DNA of 64,000 nt, from positions 28,432,283-28,496,282 of the forward strand of contig OU612066.1 in NCBI GenBank assembly GCA_914767715.1, given 5' to 3'. The position numbers and the translations under genes were made by a program. Below, piece after piece: positions 38,401-51,600 of this stretch. This DNA is from Membranipora membranacea (lineage: Eukaryota > Bryozoa > Gymnolaemata > Cheilostomatida > Membraniporidae). The notes under the pieces were generated by a model. That model worked only from the letters and a program-made list of their open reading frames with translations, was not told where the DNA came from and searched no databases. How positions within the stretch are numbered: position 1 is the stretch's first letter; the number at the start of each line of letters is the position of its first letter.

Positions 38401-39324
38401 CCAGTTATGTTCTTGCAAAAAACTTTAAATCTTTTGATCATGATGAGCTTTGTCTGTCTGAACTATTGGTTTTGTTGTTTGTTAGGATATAGAGGGAGCA
38501 TTTCGGTGAGAGGAACCTCCCCAACCATTGTCATTTTTAACATGATATCTTAGGTAACTTACCAAAGGTATAATGATATATTGGGTTCCTGAGGCAAGGC
38601 ATACAGGTATGATGCTTTTCTTGAGCTGTGAACGTAGTACTGGCATTTCTGTCATACATCCTATAGCAAAGATGTTCAGTAATCCAACGATAGAAATAGC
38701 GACGGTGAACCCGAGGTCAACCTCTCTATGTTTTCTCATTGCAGTGATCTGATATGTCTCAGATATTCGTATGTCTGTGGTGTTGTTAGCGAACCTTTCG
38801 ATGATCTGCACGTTGAGTCTGGGGTAGCCTATGCTTTTAATGGTCATAGTGAACACATTTCGATGTAATCCTGCGTCGTCTCTGGGATACACCTTGTGAT
38901 TGAAGTCATTGTTAGGCTGCAGCTGCCAGAACAGAGGATATTTATATGAAGCGTTATATTTCCTTGAAAAGTCATATTCAACTTTGTGAGTCTTTGAAAT
39001 GCTCATCATGTCGGTTGAAAATTTATCTTCTTCGTCGAACATTACTCCTACAAAGATGGTCGAGTTTCTATAGAAGTTTACATATCTGGCCAGCTCCGCG
39101 GACACGTTGAACACAACCTGCGTGCGGGTGTTGACATCCAATACACTTCTGATTGGTGGGTCAAAGGTGAAGGTCGGTTCGTCTGTGGCAGCAGTAGTAT
39201 GCTCAGATAGAGGATCATCTAAGCTGACGATAAGCTGACCCTGTGTGGTGGAAGCACTTTGGAGGAGGAGAAGGAGAACAGCCAATAGGAGGCGAGAGTG
39301 AAACAATAACTCCAAACACTCCAT
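35460..39324 (-). CDS. SLC10-family (sodium/bile acid cotransporter-like) carrier with large ectodomain
   Basis: Three exons on the minus strand, 38563-39324, 36811-36985 and 35460-36271, join in frame to 582 codons plus stop. Residues 1-30 look like a signal peptide (Leu-rich core). About 180 extracellular residues follow, with several N-glycosylation sequons. From about residue 205 hydrophobic helices begin, and the SLC10 signature CVPGGGLGHLIVVVTGNANT followed by ELSVAIN is seen in exon 2. A long N-terminal ectodomain is typical of the SLC10A3/SLC10A5 branch, which is the closest fit; the substrate is unknown for that branch. About 85 residues after the last helix form a polar cytoplasmic tail. 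A spliced 5' UTR is likely, since an acceptor (minus strand) lies at 39364. Exon phases are consistent (0, 1). Confidence 0.9.
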
Positions 39325-39364
39325 ATTTGATAGCTGCTCTTTGAATCACTGTTATCATCTAAAC

Positions 39365-42300
39365 CTGTAATCATAAAAGATATATTAGCACATGGTGACA
39401 ATGTACGACTATAACAGTTTGTATGCACAGAAAATTCGCATGACCCTGCTGTGTGGTTGAACATTGAGTGGCTATGAGCGAGAGAGAGAGAGAGAGCTGT
39501 AAAGGTTGGTGGTCAGTGCTTGATCTCTACTCTTTATCATTTACCTATTCAATTCTAACCTTGTCACGCGGCCACAAAAAAAAACAAAAAACTTGGTTGC
39601 GTGACAAGGCTAATTCAACTCACAGTGGCAGCGACTTTTCTTTTGAGGGTAGGACAGGCGTAAAACCTATAAAATGACCTTGCATGTTCTTCTATCTTTG
39701 AGTTGGATAAGAAATTTATGATATTGGACAGAGCGAGATGAACGACACATTTCAGTGTAGGTGCGCAGTAGATTTGACAGAATCTATATAATCTAATTAT
39801 CGAGCTCTAATCAACCCAGTTTCTGTTTCATATAACACTTATCGACTTTACTAAATGCATAGGGCATTGGTCATGTACCTACAAATTAGCTTAGGTGTAT
39901 CTGTCCAACTCAGGTAAGTCAATAATAAAAGGCCGGGCCATAAATATGGCCAATTGTCTATCTAAAAAAGACATCCATCCACCGACATGTGATCAATGAG
40001 TGGACAATGATGTCTATTGTCATGAGATTTATGATGTCTATTGTCATGTAATTTCACTTCAGGTGTCAAAGACAATAAATGATCCGTTTCGGTTCTCCAG
40101 GGCGTTCACAAAGTAACCATTGGCCACTTTACACCAAAAATAGCATCATTTAAGAAATAATCATTGCATCAAGACAATAACTCCTTATTGATACTGGCAA
40201 TCAAAATCAGCTCAGGTCAGGGCAAAATTGATTGGATGGTGGACCATTACCTAGGCCATTTTCCATGACCAAGTGAAAATATAGGTTGTAAATGCAATGA
40301 TCAATTCATATGTACACTTCTCTGTGGATGAAGCATAGACTGGTTTTTGCAGTTGTTCACTTTCTTGCTTACTTTAGAACACAATCTGACCATACTTGGT
40401 CTACTTGTACACTTATTTTAGAACACACTCTGCCCATCGCATTATCTATTAAATTTCTGAGAGTTTTGGATGTTAGCAAATAGAGTTGAATATTGACACG
40501 CTGACAAGAGGTTGCTTCTGTTACATACATATAAAACGCTTTTGTAATTATACACTGAAAGTTGTTATCGGAAGCAGTATGGATTTTCTTTCAATGCAGT
40601 TTGGAGTCCCAGTCTTGAACGCCTCTATAATTTATTTTCCTAGCGAAGACCAATACAAGAAAAATATCCATATAGTTAGATGCAGTGATAGGGTACTATG
40701 AAAACCCAACTTCATTGTGGCCTTTATTGAAGGCTAGGACCTTGATTCAACTACAAAATGGTACATAGCATGTCTAATGTGAAAAAATACCTCAATCTGT
40801 TTTAGAGTTGTTTCTTTGAATGTTGAGTACATTTATAAGTACTATTGTAATGATGAAAATGGTGGAACAGCAACCTGACATAAATTATGAGCTTATCTAA
40901 AAAAAGAACCACTGATCACTGTAGCTTTGCTTAGCAATTCGGGTTGTGATAAAATGCTCTGCTGCCTCACTACAGAGAATGATCTTAATGAAAATTGTTT
41001 GATGTATCGCGATGAATCTATCCCGCCTTTCTGAATTGCACATCACGTACATTCGGCCCACATGGGCTTACAAGTGTTACTGCTGAGTTTCCACAATTTG
41101 CTTCACTCTTCTATATTCATTTTTGACCCCCTGGAATGGACCGATTTAATGGGCGAATGGTTGGCAGCGTAGTTACACATACCTCCCCCAACTAAACTTA
41201 GGATGTTAAGCTACACTTTGACATCAGATTTCTACTATAGATATGATAATCTAATTGGAGCATTAGATTACATTAATTATACAGTTACACATAGACAACT
41301 GTAATCCAGTAGTAATCCTTAAGAAAAACAATGCCCCAAGGAAACTAATATTGATCAATACATTGCTAAAGTAGAAATGTTTAGCTTGTTTTTTGTTTGT
41401 GAATAGAAGAAGCGCAATGTGTTAATCAATGAATGGAGTTTTGTATTCTGTGACAGCGATGCATGCTGTGTAGACAAACTGATTTATGTAGTTAGCTTTT
41501 GCATGGTCTAATCAAAGTTTTAAGTTCAATTTGATTGTTTTAATGTCATGGGGAAATACTAATTTATGTCTTTAAAACTCTTGAGACCTAATGAGGCCCT
41601 AAAAGTTGGAGTACCACTCCGAAAGCTTATTTTGCAATAGTTGTTTCTTTTGATGACGGCATCGGAGTCATCATTGCTGTTTGAATATGTATTATTGTAA
41701 GTCATATTATAATCCACGTAGCGTTAAGCCCATCTCCCCTTACCACCCCACAGTAATTGAAGAATTAATGTGATATTTCCATAAAGGTGACATCGTTCAT
41801 TAATATTTAACAAAATATATGGTCATCAAGCTACCCGTGACACATCCCATTGGCCTACTATGCAATTGTGAGTAAATAGCTGCAATTTGCTGTATAAATA
41901 TATCTTTATAACGTAATTACAATAAAAGAGAGTGAATTGAATTCAATAGACTAATAAGCTAGGTGCGTAAATACCAATAGAGAGAATCCTTAAAAATGTG
42001 AATACAGCAAACATATGGCAGCAACAAACAGGTGCTGACATTATCACTAGAACAACAAATCACTGCTTGTTTTAGTTGCAGACAATAATGTAGGCATGCA
42101 GCGATGAATTACTTCCCCAGGAAAGACCCCTTATACCTGCTCCAATTTGACCAAAAAAACATGCCCTTAGTTTTCTAGCCTCAAAAGCTTCTTTCAAAAT
42201 TGAAAGTAGTATTTTCCTTCCTGCTGCTCTTGGTGTAGACTTATTCAGGAAAATCCTGAGCTGCGTTATAATAGAACATTTAATCACTCTGCCTTGCTAA

Positions 42301-45300
42301 GCCCCTGCAGTATGTTAATCTTACAATATTCCAACAAACCCATATAGTGTATGAATGAAGAACTTGGTTTTGAAGACTAATCTTTTCAAAGTTTTAGTGG
42401 ATCTGGGTGTCAGTTCTCTTTTAGGTTCTCTGACAACTAAATTTTTTTTAATCAGGTGAGTGGTGACCACACACATTCGGCCTTGGTGGCTTTTTCCAAT
42501 TCTTAAATCAGATGATGAGACCTGTCTAGATGCTGCAACATCTTTCAACAAGTATACCGTCACATTACTGTTAACAAAACCCTCCAAGGGGCCGTCAACT
42601 ATCAATGCATGGGTGTTGCCACCTCTCTATAAAGAAGAGACAGGGTGTCTACGTTTTTTACGCAATGCTTTGTATGGTCACAAAGGCCTGACCAGGTCAT
42701 ATTTGTTCCCCGAGCCAGGGGAGTACTCCAAGCAAACAATGATCCTAATTCTGGGTAACACCCTAGCATTGTCAAGGGCAGCCCACAAAAATGGTAACAC
42801 CTCCTATAAATAGTTCCCGAAAAGTTTATAGCTGATGATATATTGCATGTATAGGACTGTGGTCTAGCTCACACCCGCTGAAGATTGAAATTGAAATGTC
42901 AAAAATCCAATCCACAGTCCTAGGTTTTTATCACTGACTTTCATTGCCTCATAAAAAAAAAGCACACTGTTGAAAGAGAGCGTAGTATTTTACAGAGAAG
43001 TCTTCATGTGGTTTTTAGAGTGGAAAGTAGGGCAAGCAATAAAAAGTCTAGTTAAGGTCACTGGTTGAGATGACAGCAGTGACAGCGTCATAGCTGTGTC
43101 ATGCGTTGCGATGACTCCGCTCAGGTAAGCATTTTTCCATTGCTGTCATGGTGAAAACAAAGCCCCAATGGAAGTATTTTATTGCAGTTTACCTGAAAAA
43201 CCTTTTACGTTTCCACTCTGCAAGCCCTAAGATTGACCGCTTTGGTTAACCTATTCCTGAGCAAAGTCAAATAAAGTTTTTAAAACGTTTATAAACCATT
43301 TGCTGTATACTGTGTTCTGTAATTTGATAGTCACTACTTACAGCATATAGCGGATGAGTTTGAGTAGAGCAGTAGCCATTCTAGTCACACTTCCATAGTC
43401 GCTGCTGATTCTGTTTGCTGGCTGGGTCTGAGACGGCATTTTGTGTCATCCATAGTTTCATAAGATCGGAGTTCAGTGTACAGTTAAACCCTGCTGGCGC
43501 CAGCATATATACTTAGCTTTGATCGTGGACTGGCTTCTCTGCAAAGCAAGGTTCTAGCTTGAGTTAAACTTCAAAACCAATTTATAAGGATTTTAAAAAT
43601 GGTTCGCAATCTAAATCAGCAAGCAGCCCTTCATAAACTCTCAATGAACAAAACTGAAGTGCCTTTTCTAAGTATTAGCTCTGTAGTAGGCAATAGAACA
43701 CAGCATGGATAAACACATTCAATTCTGCATAAATAATAATCAGATCTATTATGACAGTTGACAACAAAATTCAATATTCAGATAATGCTGCTTGCTGCCC
43801 GCTGCATGCACATGATGACTGCTATACATATCCCGCTGCAGCAAGGGCAAAGCTGACTGATCGCAATTATAGACAGTCACAATAACACATGCTCGGTAAT
43901 TGCTAGCCCAATAAAGCTCGATAGCTCGAGATGTCCAATATTTCATTGATTGGCTGGGTAGAAAAGCATACTAAAAGGTGTTCGGCTGATTAGCAAAGCA
44001 TAGCATAGCTTGGCTAGGTAAATAAAGATGTTATTGTCATATCTCCATACAATAGTTTCTCTGCTTGACACTAAAATAAAATCAAAGAATATATAATTAG
44101 GCTTAATGTATTGTCTTTCTCAATACATTTGTCTGGGAGAACACACGGGTCAAGGTTAGGGCAGAATCACTAAACAGAAATAATCATGAATGCCACAAAG
44201 ACATATACATTTATCAAACCATTACTCTTGTGGCTCAGTAGAAAAGTGAGGAGAATAGTGTGGGTTCAACGCAATTCTCGCGAAAGACTTCAAAGGTGTC
44301 CCTGTTAAGTTCAATGTTCCGACGTACCTCGAATAGGATCGATGATTACAGAAAACTTAACCCAGTCAATGCCCCTTCGGTATAACACTTCCCTCTGTAA
44401 CCCTATATATATATATATATACACTATTGTAGCTAATAAAAGGGTTCGGATTTTCGTTGCTGGATGGACGTATCATCGTTGCACACCATTGGTTAACTTC
44501 TGGATTTATTATTCGAAACCCCAGACTCATATTATTTAAACCTTTCAATTTCAGGGTACCAACTAAGGGCAAAGGTCAAACGACTCCACGCAGGGATCCA
44601 GACTGGTTGTTGTAATCTTTTAATTTGATTCAAGTCGAGTGCATATATATTTAATCAAACCAACCAAAACCAAAAAAAGTGGCCACGTGACATGGCTAGG
44701 ATACCCTAGATAAAAAAGTTTAAAGTTCGCCTTTCTTGCACATGCTTGAAATAGTTCAATTTATTACACACCCTCTCTATTTTATATAACGCTCTGTCTC
44801 CGCTAGCCTAAATTTGGTCCAGCTGATATTAGTACAAGTTTAGAGAGATAACACCCACATCAGGGAGCTATAGGCTCAAGGCTTGGCTGTGACATCAAGT
44901 AGCTATCTGTTCATAAACCACGAGAGGACAAGTCTGTTTCAATCGTCACATTAGTAGTATCAAACAATGATTGATTGCTGATTCCTTTCGGGCATGACAA
45001 CCAAGTTTGCAATAGTTTCTCCTCATTAAACGGTGTTTTGGGAAAAGTTTTCAATTTTGTGTTTTATGTTTTCATTAATTGAGTAAAAAACGACTCCCTC
45101 CTTCCATAATCTGTTCTATGGATTTCAGTGTTTTAATATCCTAACCGGCATCAATGGCCATCAATTATTTATTATCTTCTGATTACAATTCATAGCAATA
45201 TTTTCCTATGGGAGTTGTCCCCTTTTAAGATGTAGAGAGATAATTCCAGATTGTTAAGAAGGGTATATACATTATATTATACTTTATTATTGCCGATCAA

Positions 45301-45370
45301 AGTCAATGACAAACAGGACCAGGCATAGATAAACAAATAAAAACGAAGCAGTCAGGTATGTTTATGGAAA
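39365..45370. other. Intergenic DNA without recognisable genes
   Basis: This covers upstream DNA of the SLC10 gene and beyond. I saw simple repeats (GA run near 39480, TA run near 44405), a small hairpin at 39548-39616 with a related fragment near 44670, and no ORF with family similarity. A 117-residue frame at 42460-42813 has no recognisable motif or splice support. Confidence 0.55.
39548..39616. repeat. Short imperfect hairpin with A-rich loop
   Basis: The arms ccttgtcacgcggcca and ttggttgcgtgacaagg are inverted copies around an A/C-rich loop. A related half (gtggccacgtgacatggctagg) occurs near 44680, so it is probably a dispersed element fragment. Confidence 0.45.
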
Positions 45371-45374
45371 ATAT

Positions 45375-46210
45375 TGTTGTCTATAAAGATGTTCTATTTA
45401 TGGAAGGATGATCTCGGGCTTCCAAAAATGTCTTGCATGGATGATTGACAGATTTCTTAACCTTTGCAATATATCTAAAACACAGGAAAGCAAGATGTAG
45501 CAATGAAAGTCTCTCTTCATATTCTTCCTCATATGGAATTATTATTTTAGTGGAGAGCTTTTGAAATCTTTTCAGATTTTCCTTGTCTTTTTTGGAGGTG
45601 TGTGGGAACCAGCACGGGGCTGCCTGCATATAATATTCTAGCCTGACAAAATAAAATCAGTGAATGAAATTTCACACCAGCTTTTCTTAGCTTTATAAGT
45701 ACATGAACAGAATGTTTTGTTTTGCCAACGATATGGTCTACATGGGAGTGAATCTTCAGGTGCTCGTCAGTTATCACACCAAGGAGCCTCACATTTTGGG
45801 TTTAGAGTATTTCAGTGTGATTGATGTTAAAGGTGTCAATGGTTAGTGTTTTTTTTGTAAAGTAAAGTTTATGGAGAGAGTTTTGTTAACATTCAACAGC
45901 AGAAAGTCATCAGTGCGGTACTGAAATGTGTAATCGAGCACTCTTTGAAGGTGGTTGTTGTTGATGCTCACAGTCGCCCGATGAGCAGAAGAGTCAGACA
46001 TGAGACAGTTAGATTTTGATAGCGGATGGTATAAAGTTGGGTCATTGGGCATATTGGAGATTTGATGTTAGTGGTGACACGTCATCGATAAACGCATTCC
46101 AGAGTAGAGCTCTTAATACTGTCCCTTGAGGGACACCTATATTTATTGGACTGAAGATGGATTTTGTATTGCGAAACCTGACATTGGTTCTCTACTAGAG
46201 AGAAAGTCCT
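45375..46210 (-). pseudogene. Decayed non-LTR retrotransposon reverse transcriptase fragment
   Basis: Read on the minus strand, pieces in different frames follow the order of a LINE reverse transcriptase C-terminal half: a GVPQGTVL block (about 46120), LQRVLDYTFQYRTDDFLLLN (about 45950), RLLGVITDEHLKIHSHVDHI (about 45790-45730), KLRKAGVKFHSLILF, then a thumb-like PHTSKKDKENLKRFQKLSTK (about 45590). Stops and frameshifts separate them and the catalytic YxDD region is lost. The layout is closest to the CR1/jockey-like group. It is inactive. Confidence 0.75.
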
Positions 46211-46380
46211 GAACAATTGTTGACTATTGCCATGCCACGCATACTTCCCAAATTTATTTCCTATTGCAGAAAGCTCAACTGTTTTCAGGATCAAATTTGT
46301 GCTACAACAAAACAGATTATATTTTTCGCTGAAAGTGCCGAGACAAATGTTTGATGCAGGAAGGGAGTCAGGAGCCACCT

Positions 46381-47240
46381 AATCGCTAAAAGTTAAAACT
46401 AACAATCTTCGAGGATGAGGTTCATTTCATCGACACCGGTCCAGATATCCACTTATCTTCTCCTGGTCTAAATTGGATGATACTCAAAACATTAGATATC
46501 AACTCGGTGTTTGAACTCAAATGTTTGGGTGTAAGAGGAGTCAGTATTGGTCCGATGGTTGAGGGTAAGGACATGTGATCTTGTGATTGGGGTTTGATTC
46601 ACGGTTACGAATATTGTTTTTGATTTGACACTGGCAAAATTACACAAAAATAGAATATGCCCTTTTTTGAAAAAAATACAATCTACAGAAAAACTGCTTT
46701 CTGTACAGTTTTACAAAAATTATAAAATATATAATAATAAAAAGAATGTGACAGTATGATACTTGAAATTAAAGATTGCATGAGTATTGGCATTTATTTG
46801 AAATTCATTTTAAATGATTAGGGGATTGAAAATCCAGAAGTTTTGCAAGCAAAACTGGCAGATATTGATAAACAACAGCATCTGAATTATTTTCCAATCC
46901 ATGTCCTCATTAGTTTTCAATATTGTAGATGCTGAATCATGAAGCATTTTCTCCTCTGATGAACTGTTTTTAAGATAAGTTCATTTGAGTTTTAGTTTTC
47001 CTATGCTGCATGAGCTAAAGAGTACAAATTTCAATGATCATAATACCGAATCAACTACAATGTGAGAAAGGAAAACTGAGAATGCCCTATCAATCAATGC
47101 ACACTAAGAGAGAATCGAAAATTGCGTGGAATCAAAAATGCAGAAATTCAAACCCTTCATTAATCTCCACATTGCTTTTCATGCAAATTATGTCATCTTT
47201 TTATCTAAGTAGGCCTGCGTCAGACATTTCCAATCCTTAA
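46381..47240. other. Intergenic DNA, nothing recognised
   Basis: No coding similarity, RNA gene or repeat array was seen between the reverse transcriptase remnant and the foldback element. Confidence 0.5.
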
Positions 47241-47688
47241 ACCACTACTGCCACAGCTAGGCTTTGCCCAGCATAGCCACCAGACAAAAATTTATATAGA
47301 AGGTTGTGTCATCAAAACATCTAGCCAGTAGCTTTGAATGGAGTTATATGGGCTCTCAAAATGTAGGGAGTATCTTCTTCCCCAGCCATCCACCATTAGT
47401 GATGACTAATGTTGCTGTTGACCAATCAGGTGCCTTTAAAATCTAGCTGAGATCCAACATTTTTATTAGTGTTGCATCTCAGCTAGATTTTAAAGGCACC
47501 TGATTGGTCAACAGCAACATTAGTCATAACTAACAGTGGATGGCTGGGGAAGAAGATACTCCCTTCATTTTGAGAGTTCATATAACTCAATTCAAAGCTA
47601 CTGGCTAGATGTTTTGATGCTTCAACTCTCTATTTAAATTTTTGACTGGGGGCTATGCTTGGCAAAGCCCAGCTGTGTCAGCAGTGGT
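47241..47688. mobile_element. Foldback transposon with about 218-bp arms and TTAA flanks
   Basis: The left arm (47241-47458) and right arm (47471-47688) are inverted copies with roughly 90 percent identity by eye, separated by a 12-base loop. TTAA lies directly outside each end (47237-47240 and 47689-47692). TTAA target duplications are typical of piggyBac-type transposition; the terminal bases (accact) are not the usual piggyBac ends, so the superfamily is inferred. Almost the whole element is arm, and there is no coding capacity. Confidence 0.8.
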
Positions 47689-47872
47689 TTAAACTAGACC
47701 ACCTATGTAAATGCGATGGCGTTTGATTTGGATGGTAGTCGTATATTTGGTTGTATTTATTAAATGAACAGTGGTAAAAGAAGAGTCATCTGAGTTGCAC
47801 CAATGTGACACTGTTGATTTATGGTGTAACATACATACATACAACGTACATACCCGCACGATTGTACGTACC

Positions 47873-48042
<170 letters not shown>

Positions 48043-48298
48043 CAGCAGCACCCAGTATTTACCATACACTGTTCTAGCTTTGGAGAAAAAAAATAGTCAT
48101 CGATCAGGTCAGTTTTTGTCTCAATGATCCAACCATGATGAATATTAATTTTCTAGTGTTGGTGTTGATAATGAGTTCAGATATCAGATAAAATAGAAAA
48201 GTCAAAATCATATCTATAGGTAAATACCAGTAGGTATTTTGTCACCTTTATATCAGAGCCGAGTCGGAGCTGAATCGTCAAAAATCACAATGCGGAGT

Positions 48299-48607
48299 TT
48301 ACATGATTCTGAGAGCAAGAATTATTGCCATCATGACCATAGTGAAGATCGATGATGCGTGCATGGACATTTCATTGACTGCGGCTACAGATCCTTTGTT
48401 TATGTTGGAAGTTTCAGTGCTGCTGTCTTGAGGCGCTGTTGTAGAGGGTCCTGATATCTCCGCATCAGAAGAGGCTGGACAACCCATCTCTACATCAGAG
48501 CCTGGATGAGCAAAGGCTTTTTCGTAATCAATCAAAGTGCCTTCATCATCATAAAACTTCAGAACTTTCAGGTCAAAACCTAAATCTTCTGATGTCAATA
48601 GTCCGAC
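48299..48607 (-). CDS. Triple-flytrap gene exon 24: end of domain 3, stalk and GPI-like tail
   Basis: The exon starts in phase 0 with Val-Gly, equivalent to the Ile-Gly starts of exons 9 and 17. It encodes the last strand of domain 3 up to Cys1458, a Ser/Thr/Pro stalk, and a C-terminal run SIFTMVMMAIILALRIM that ends the protein. A terminal hydrophobic stretch with no cytoplasmic tail, preceded by small residues, is what GPI signals look like; the exact attachment site is not decided here. TAA is at 48299-48301. Confidence 0.82.
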   Translation of the reverse strand, partial: VGLLTSEDLGFDLKVLKFYDDEGTLIDYEKAFAHPGSDVEMGCPASSDAEISGPSTTAPQDSSTETSNINKGSVAAVNEMSMHASSIFTMVMMAIILALRIM

Positions 48608-51600
48608 CTGAAAATATGGTTCACAATTATAAAGTCACACATTTATGACATCTTAATCATGGATATTATATTCCTTCATGAATGTGAATAATTGTTCGTT
48701 CCCAGGAACAGTAGGGTTTCCATAACCAGACTTTTGCCTGTATATCATTATTTTGAAGATAAAGGACTGCAGGTAGTGGTCAGATCAAGGGATTTAACTA
48801 GATCTTTTATGTGAGGACATGAAGTAAGATCCAGGCTTTATATTCATAATAAAGGGTGGCAGGGAGTCTCCAGGTATGAACAGTAGGAATATATTTGTGA
48901 CCAAAAACAATAATTAACCTACTGATGCCACTCATGCAAATTTGTGCTCATTGAATTCTGCATAGCTCCAAGATAATTAATTGAGACTTAAATCTCATAA
49001 TTGTCACCAAATGGGCTAATAATTTGCACAAACTGATCTTCAAAATCAGGGCATGCCATAGATAATTAATTTCATACCCTAATTTTGACGATCAGTTTAT
49101 GCAAATTATTTGCTCATTAGGTGACAATGCTGAGAGTGCAGCCTCATTTTATTAGTTTTGAGCTATACAGAATTCTGTAAGCACACATTTGGCTGTGTGG
49201 AAGCAGTGGTTTAAGAATGTCAAGGCTATTAAATCTGTTCTCTTTTGCTAACTTTTTTCAGATATATCGTCAACGCTGAAGCTGTTGGAGGAATTCTATG
49301 GAAAAAAATTAATACCTTATCAAAGAACGGTGTGTCAGCTCCCTGTTTCATTTTCATATTCAGTACATAGTATGCAGCTTGCTCTCCCTGAGATGGAATA
49401 AATCCTTGAGTTCTCAGATCTTCTAATGACTTACTTTGGAACTCTGGGTCAGCCATAGCTCTACTCAAACAATCCTAGGAAAAGAACAAAGTGAAAAGGT
49501 GTGTTTTACGTAATTTGACCATTGGGAGTTGTGTGTCAATGCACATAAGATGACTCAAATATTTATACTGTCAATTGTATAAAATGAATTTTTAGAGAGT
49601 TTCGGTTTTTGCCTGTCAATGTCGCCTTAAAAGGAAACAATGCAGGAGGTCTTTCATAACAATCAAGTTTCCAACTACCTTTTTTCATTGTCTACTTCAT
49701 TTTAATGTTTCCTCACCTGAAAATTAGAGCTGGGCGACTCTGCACAATAGGTTGTTTCTATGAAGTCGTTCATATAGGAGATTGCCTGAGCTGACTTGAG
49801 AGTGAAAATCAGTGTATCTTGTATCAAATATCCACTGTCTCCAAAAGTATGACCAACTTCACAGACATCTGGGTATCCTTGATCAATCTTCAGATTACAG
49901 CTAAAGATGCTCTGCCAAAACCTAGAAAAGTTCAAGTTTTACAAATTAATTGTAGAAAAGTTTGCATTTTTCATGCTGGAGAAACCTGCAGAGTACATTT
50001 CACACATTATTAAGAATAGGATTATTTATTATCAATGAGATGATGAAACATGGAGGTAGCATAAATTTGAGGCGACATAATTATTTTGCAATGAACAGGA
50101 ACATGAAAGACAATTAACCCTTCTTCATGAAACTATGTGTGTTTGAACCCATTCTAATAGACTAAGACACTCACTGATCAGTCCATGTATGCTTAGGCAG
50201 GTCACTTCGAGTCAGTTTGTTTACCCAGACTTTGAATTTGTCGAGAAGCTGGGTTTCTTCTGAGTATGGCTCTACTCTGATAGCACCTAATGACACCTGG
50301 TGCAAATCACTCGCAGGACTGGCAGGAAAAGTATCGGTACCAATCCAGACAAATCTTCTAGAAAGCTCAGTAACACCTGCAATAAAGTCACAATGGGTAG
50401 ATGTGCTGTTGAAAACTTTGATCATGTATGATTGAAACGGATTATGATGTGTAACCATATTGTTTCATTATTTTACATTGCTGCTACAAATCGTGTTGTT
50501 TCAACTCTATGATACTCTACATGTGTCCTAGTCTGAGCCCCCCAGACTTTTGCCCCCCCGCCCAACGGCCCTGTGACAATAGTGTTAGGTGAGGAACTAC
50601 TACAAAAATAAGACAAATAAACATCACATTCAAACTATAAAAATAGCGAATTGCAAAAACTTATATGTACAGACTTACTGGCAGCTCTTAGAACCCTGCT
50701 AACATCCCGAGTAGGAAGTAAGAGAAGCGCTGCCCTAGTCCTGCTGTGCTGCTTAAGAAGAGCTTGTTTGACTCCCTCATCATTCAGGGCTTTGATATCC
50801 AACAAAGTCAGACACAGTGACACATTAGCATGCTCTTCAAGGTTGTGATATGCATCCTATACAATGAGAAATACTGTGTCATAGATTGCAATGGCACCAA
50901 ATAGACAGATTGAGAACTGCAATAGCCATTGACAGAGGTACCACCTGAACACTGGACCTTTTGTTCTCAATTACTCAGTCGCTCCACCAGCTGAGCCACT
51001 GAGTCTAGCTGCAGATGGTCACTAATTAAATAAAAGATTCATCTTGAAAGCTAGTTGATGTAGGGCTTGCTGGGTCAAGTCTGTTGCTGATATAGTTCTG
51101 ATTTTCTGTTACTGATATTATCAAGCTTTCTCTGGTATCTTCACTTCGTAATGAAATGAAAAATGTCAGCGTATATTTAAGATACCTGAGAATATTGGCT
51201 TCCGCTATTATATATCACCAGCAAGGAGGGCAATGGAGCAGGAGAAAGAGCAACGACAAGGCCGGCAATCACTTTCATCAATTCGCTGTCTGGTGGGACA
51301 GCACTCGCAAAGTTTGGAAGATCTACATCGGAGGATGCTGCGGTTGCCGAAATGTGTACAAGAGGCGTCACTTGAGTGACATTGTTGATTGATGCAGTCA
51401 AGTCATAATCTAAAATGATCAAAGAATTGTTCAAACAAAAGGTAATTTACAGACTAAAAGCCAGGAGCAGTCTGATGGTTAAGGTATGGAATTAATTTTG
51501 AATTATCAAAGCGATTTTGAGTCTTGGCTTCACCAATTTACTCTTAAACTATGTCATGTCGTAACTTCAGTATGACAAAATCACAAGCACAATCAAATTT

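Noticed and set aside
42460-42813. 117-residue plus-strand frame in the intergenic region
   Set aside because: No recognisable motif, no splice context, and a similar-length frame on the other strand; not enough to call a gene.
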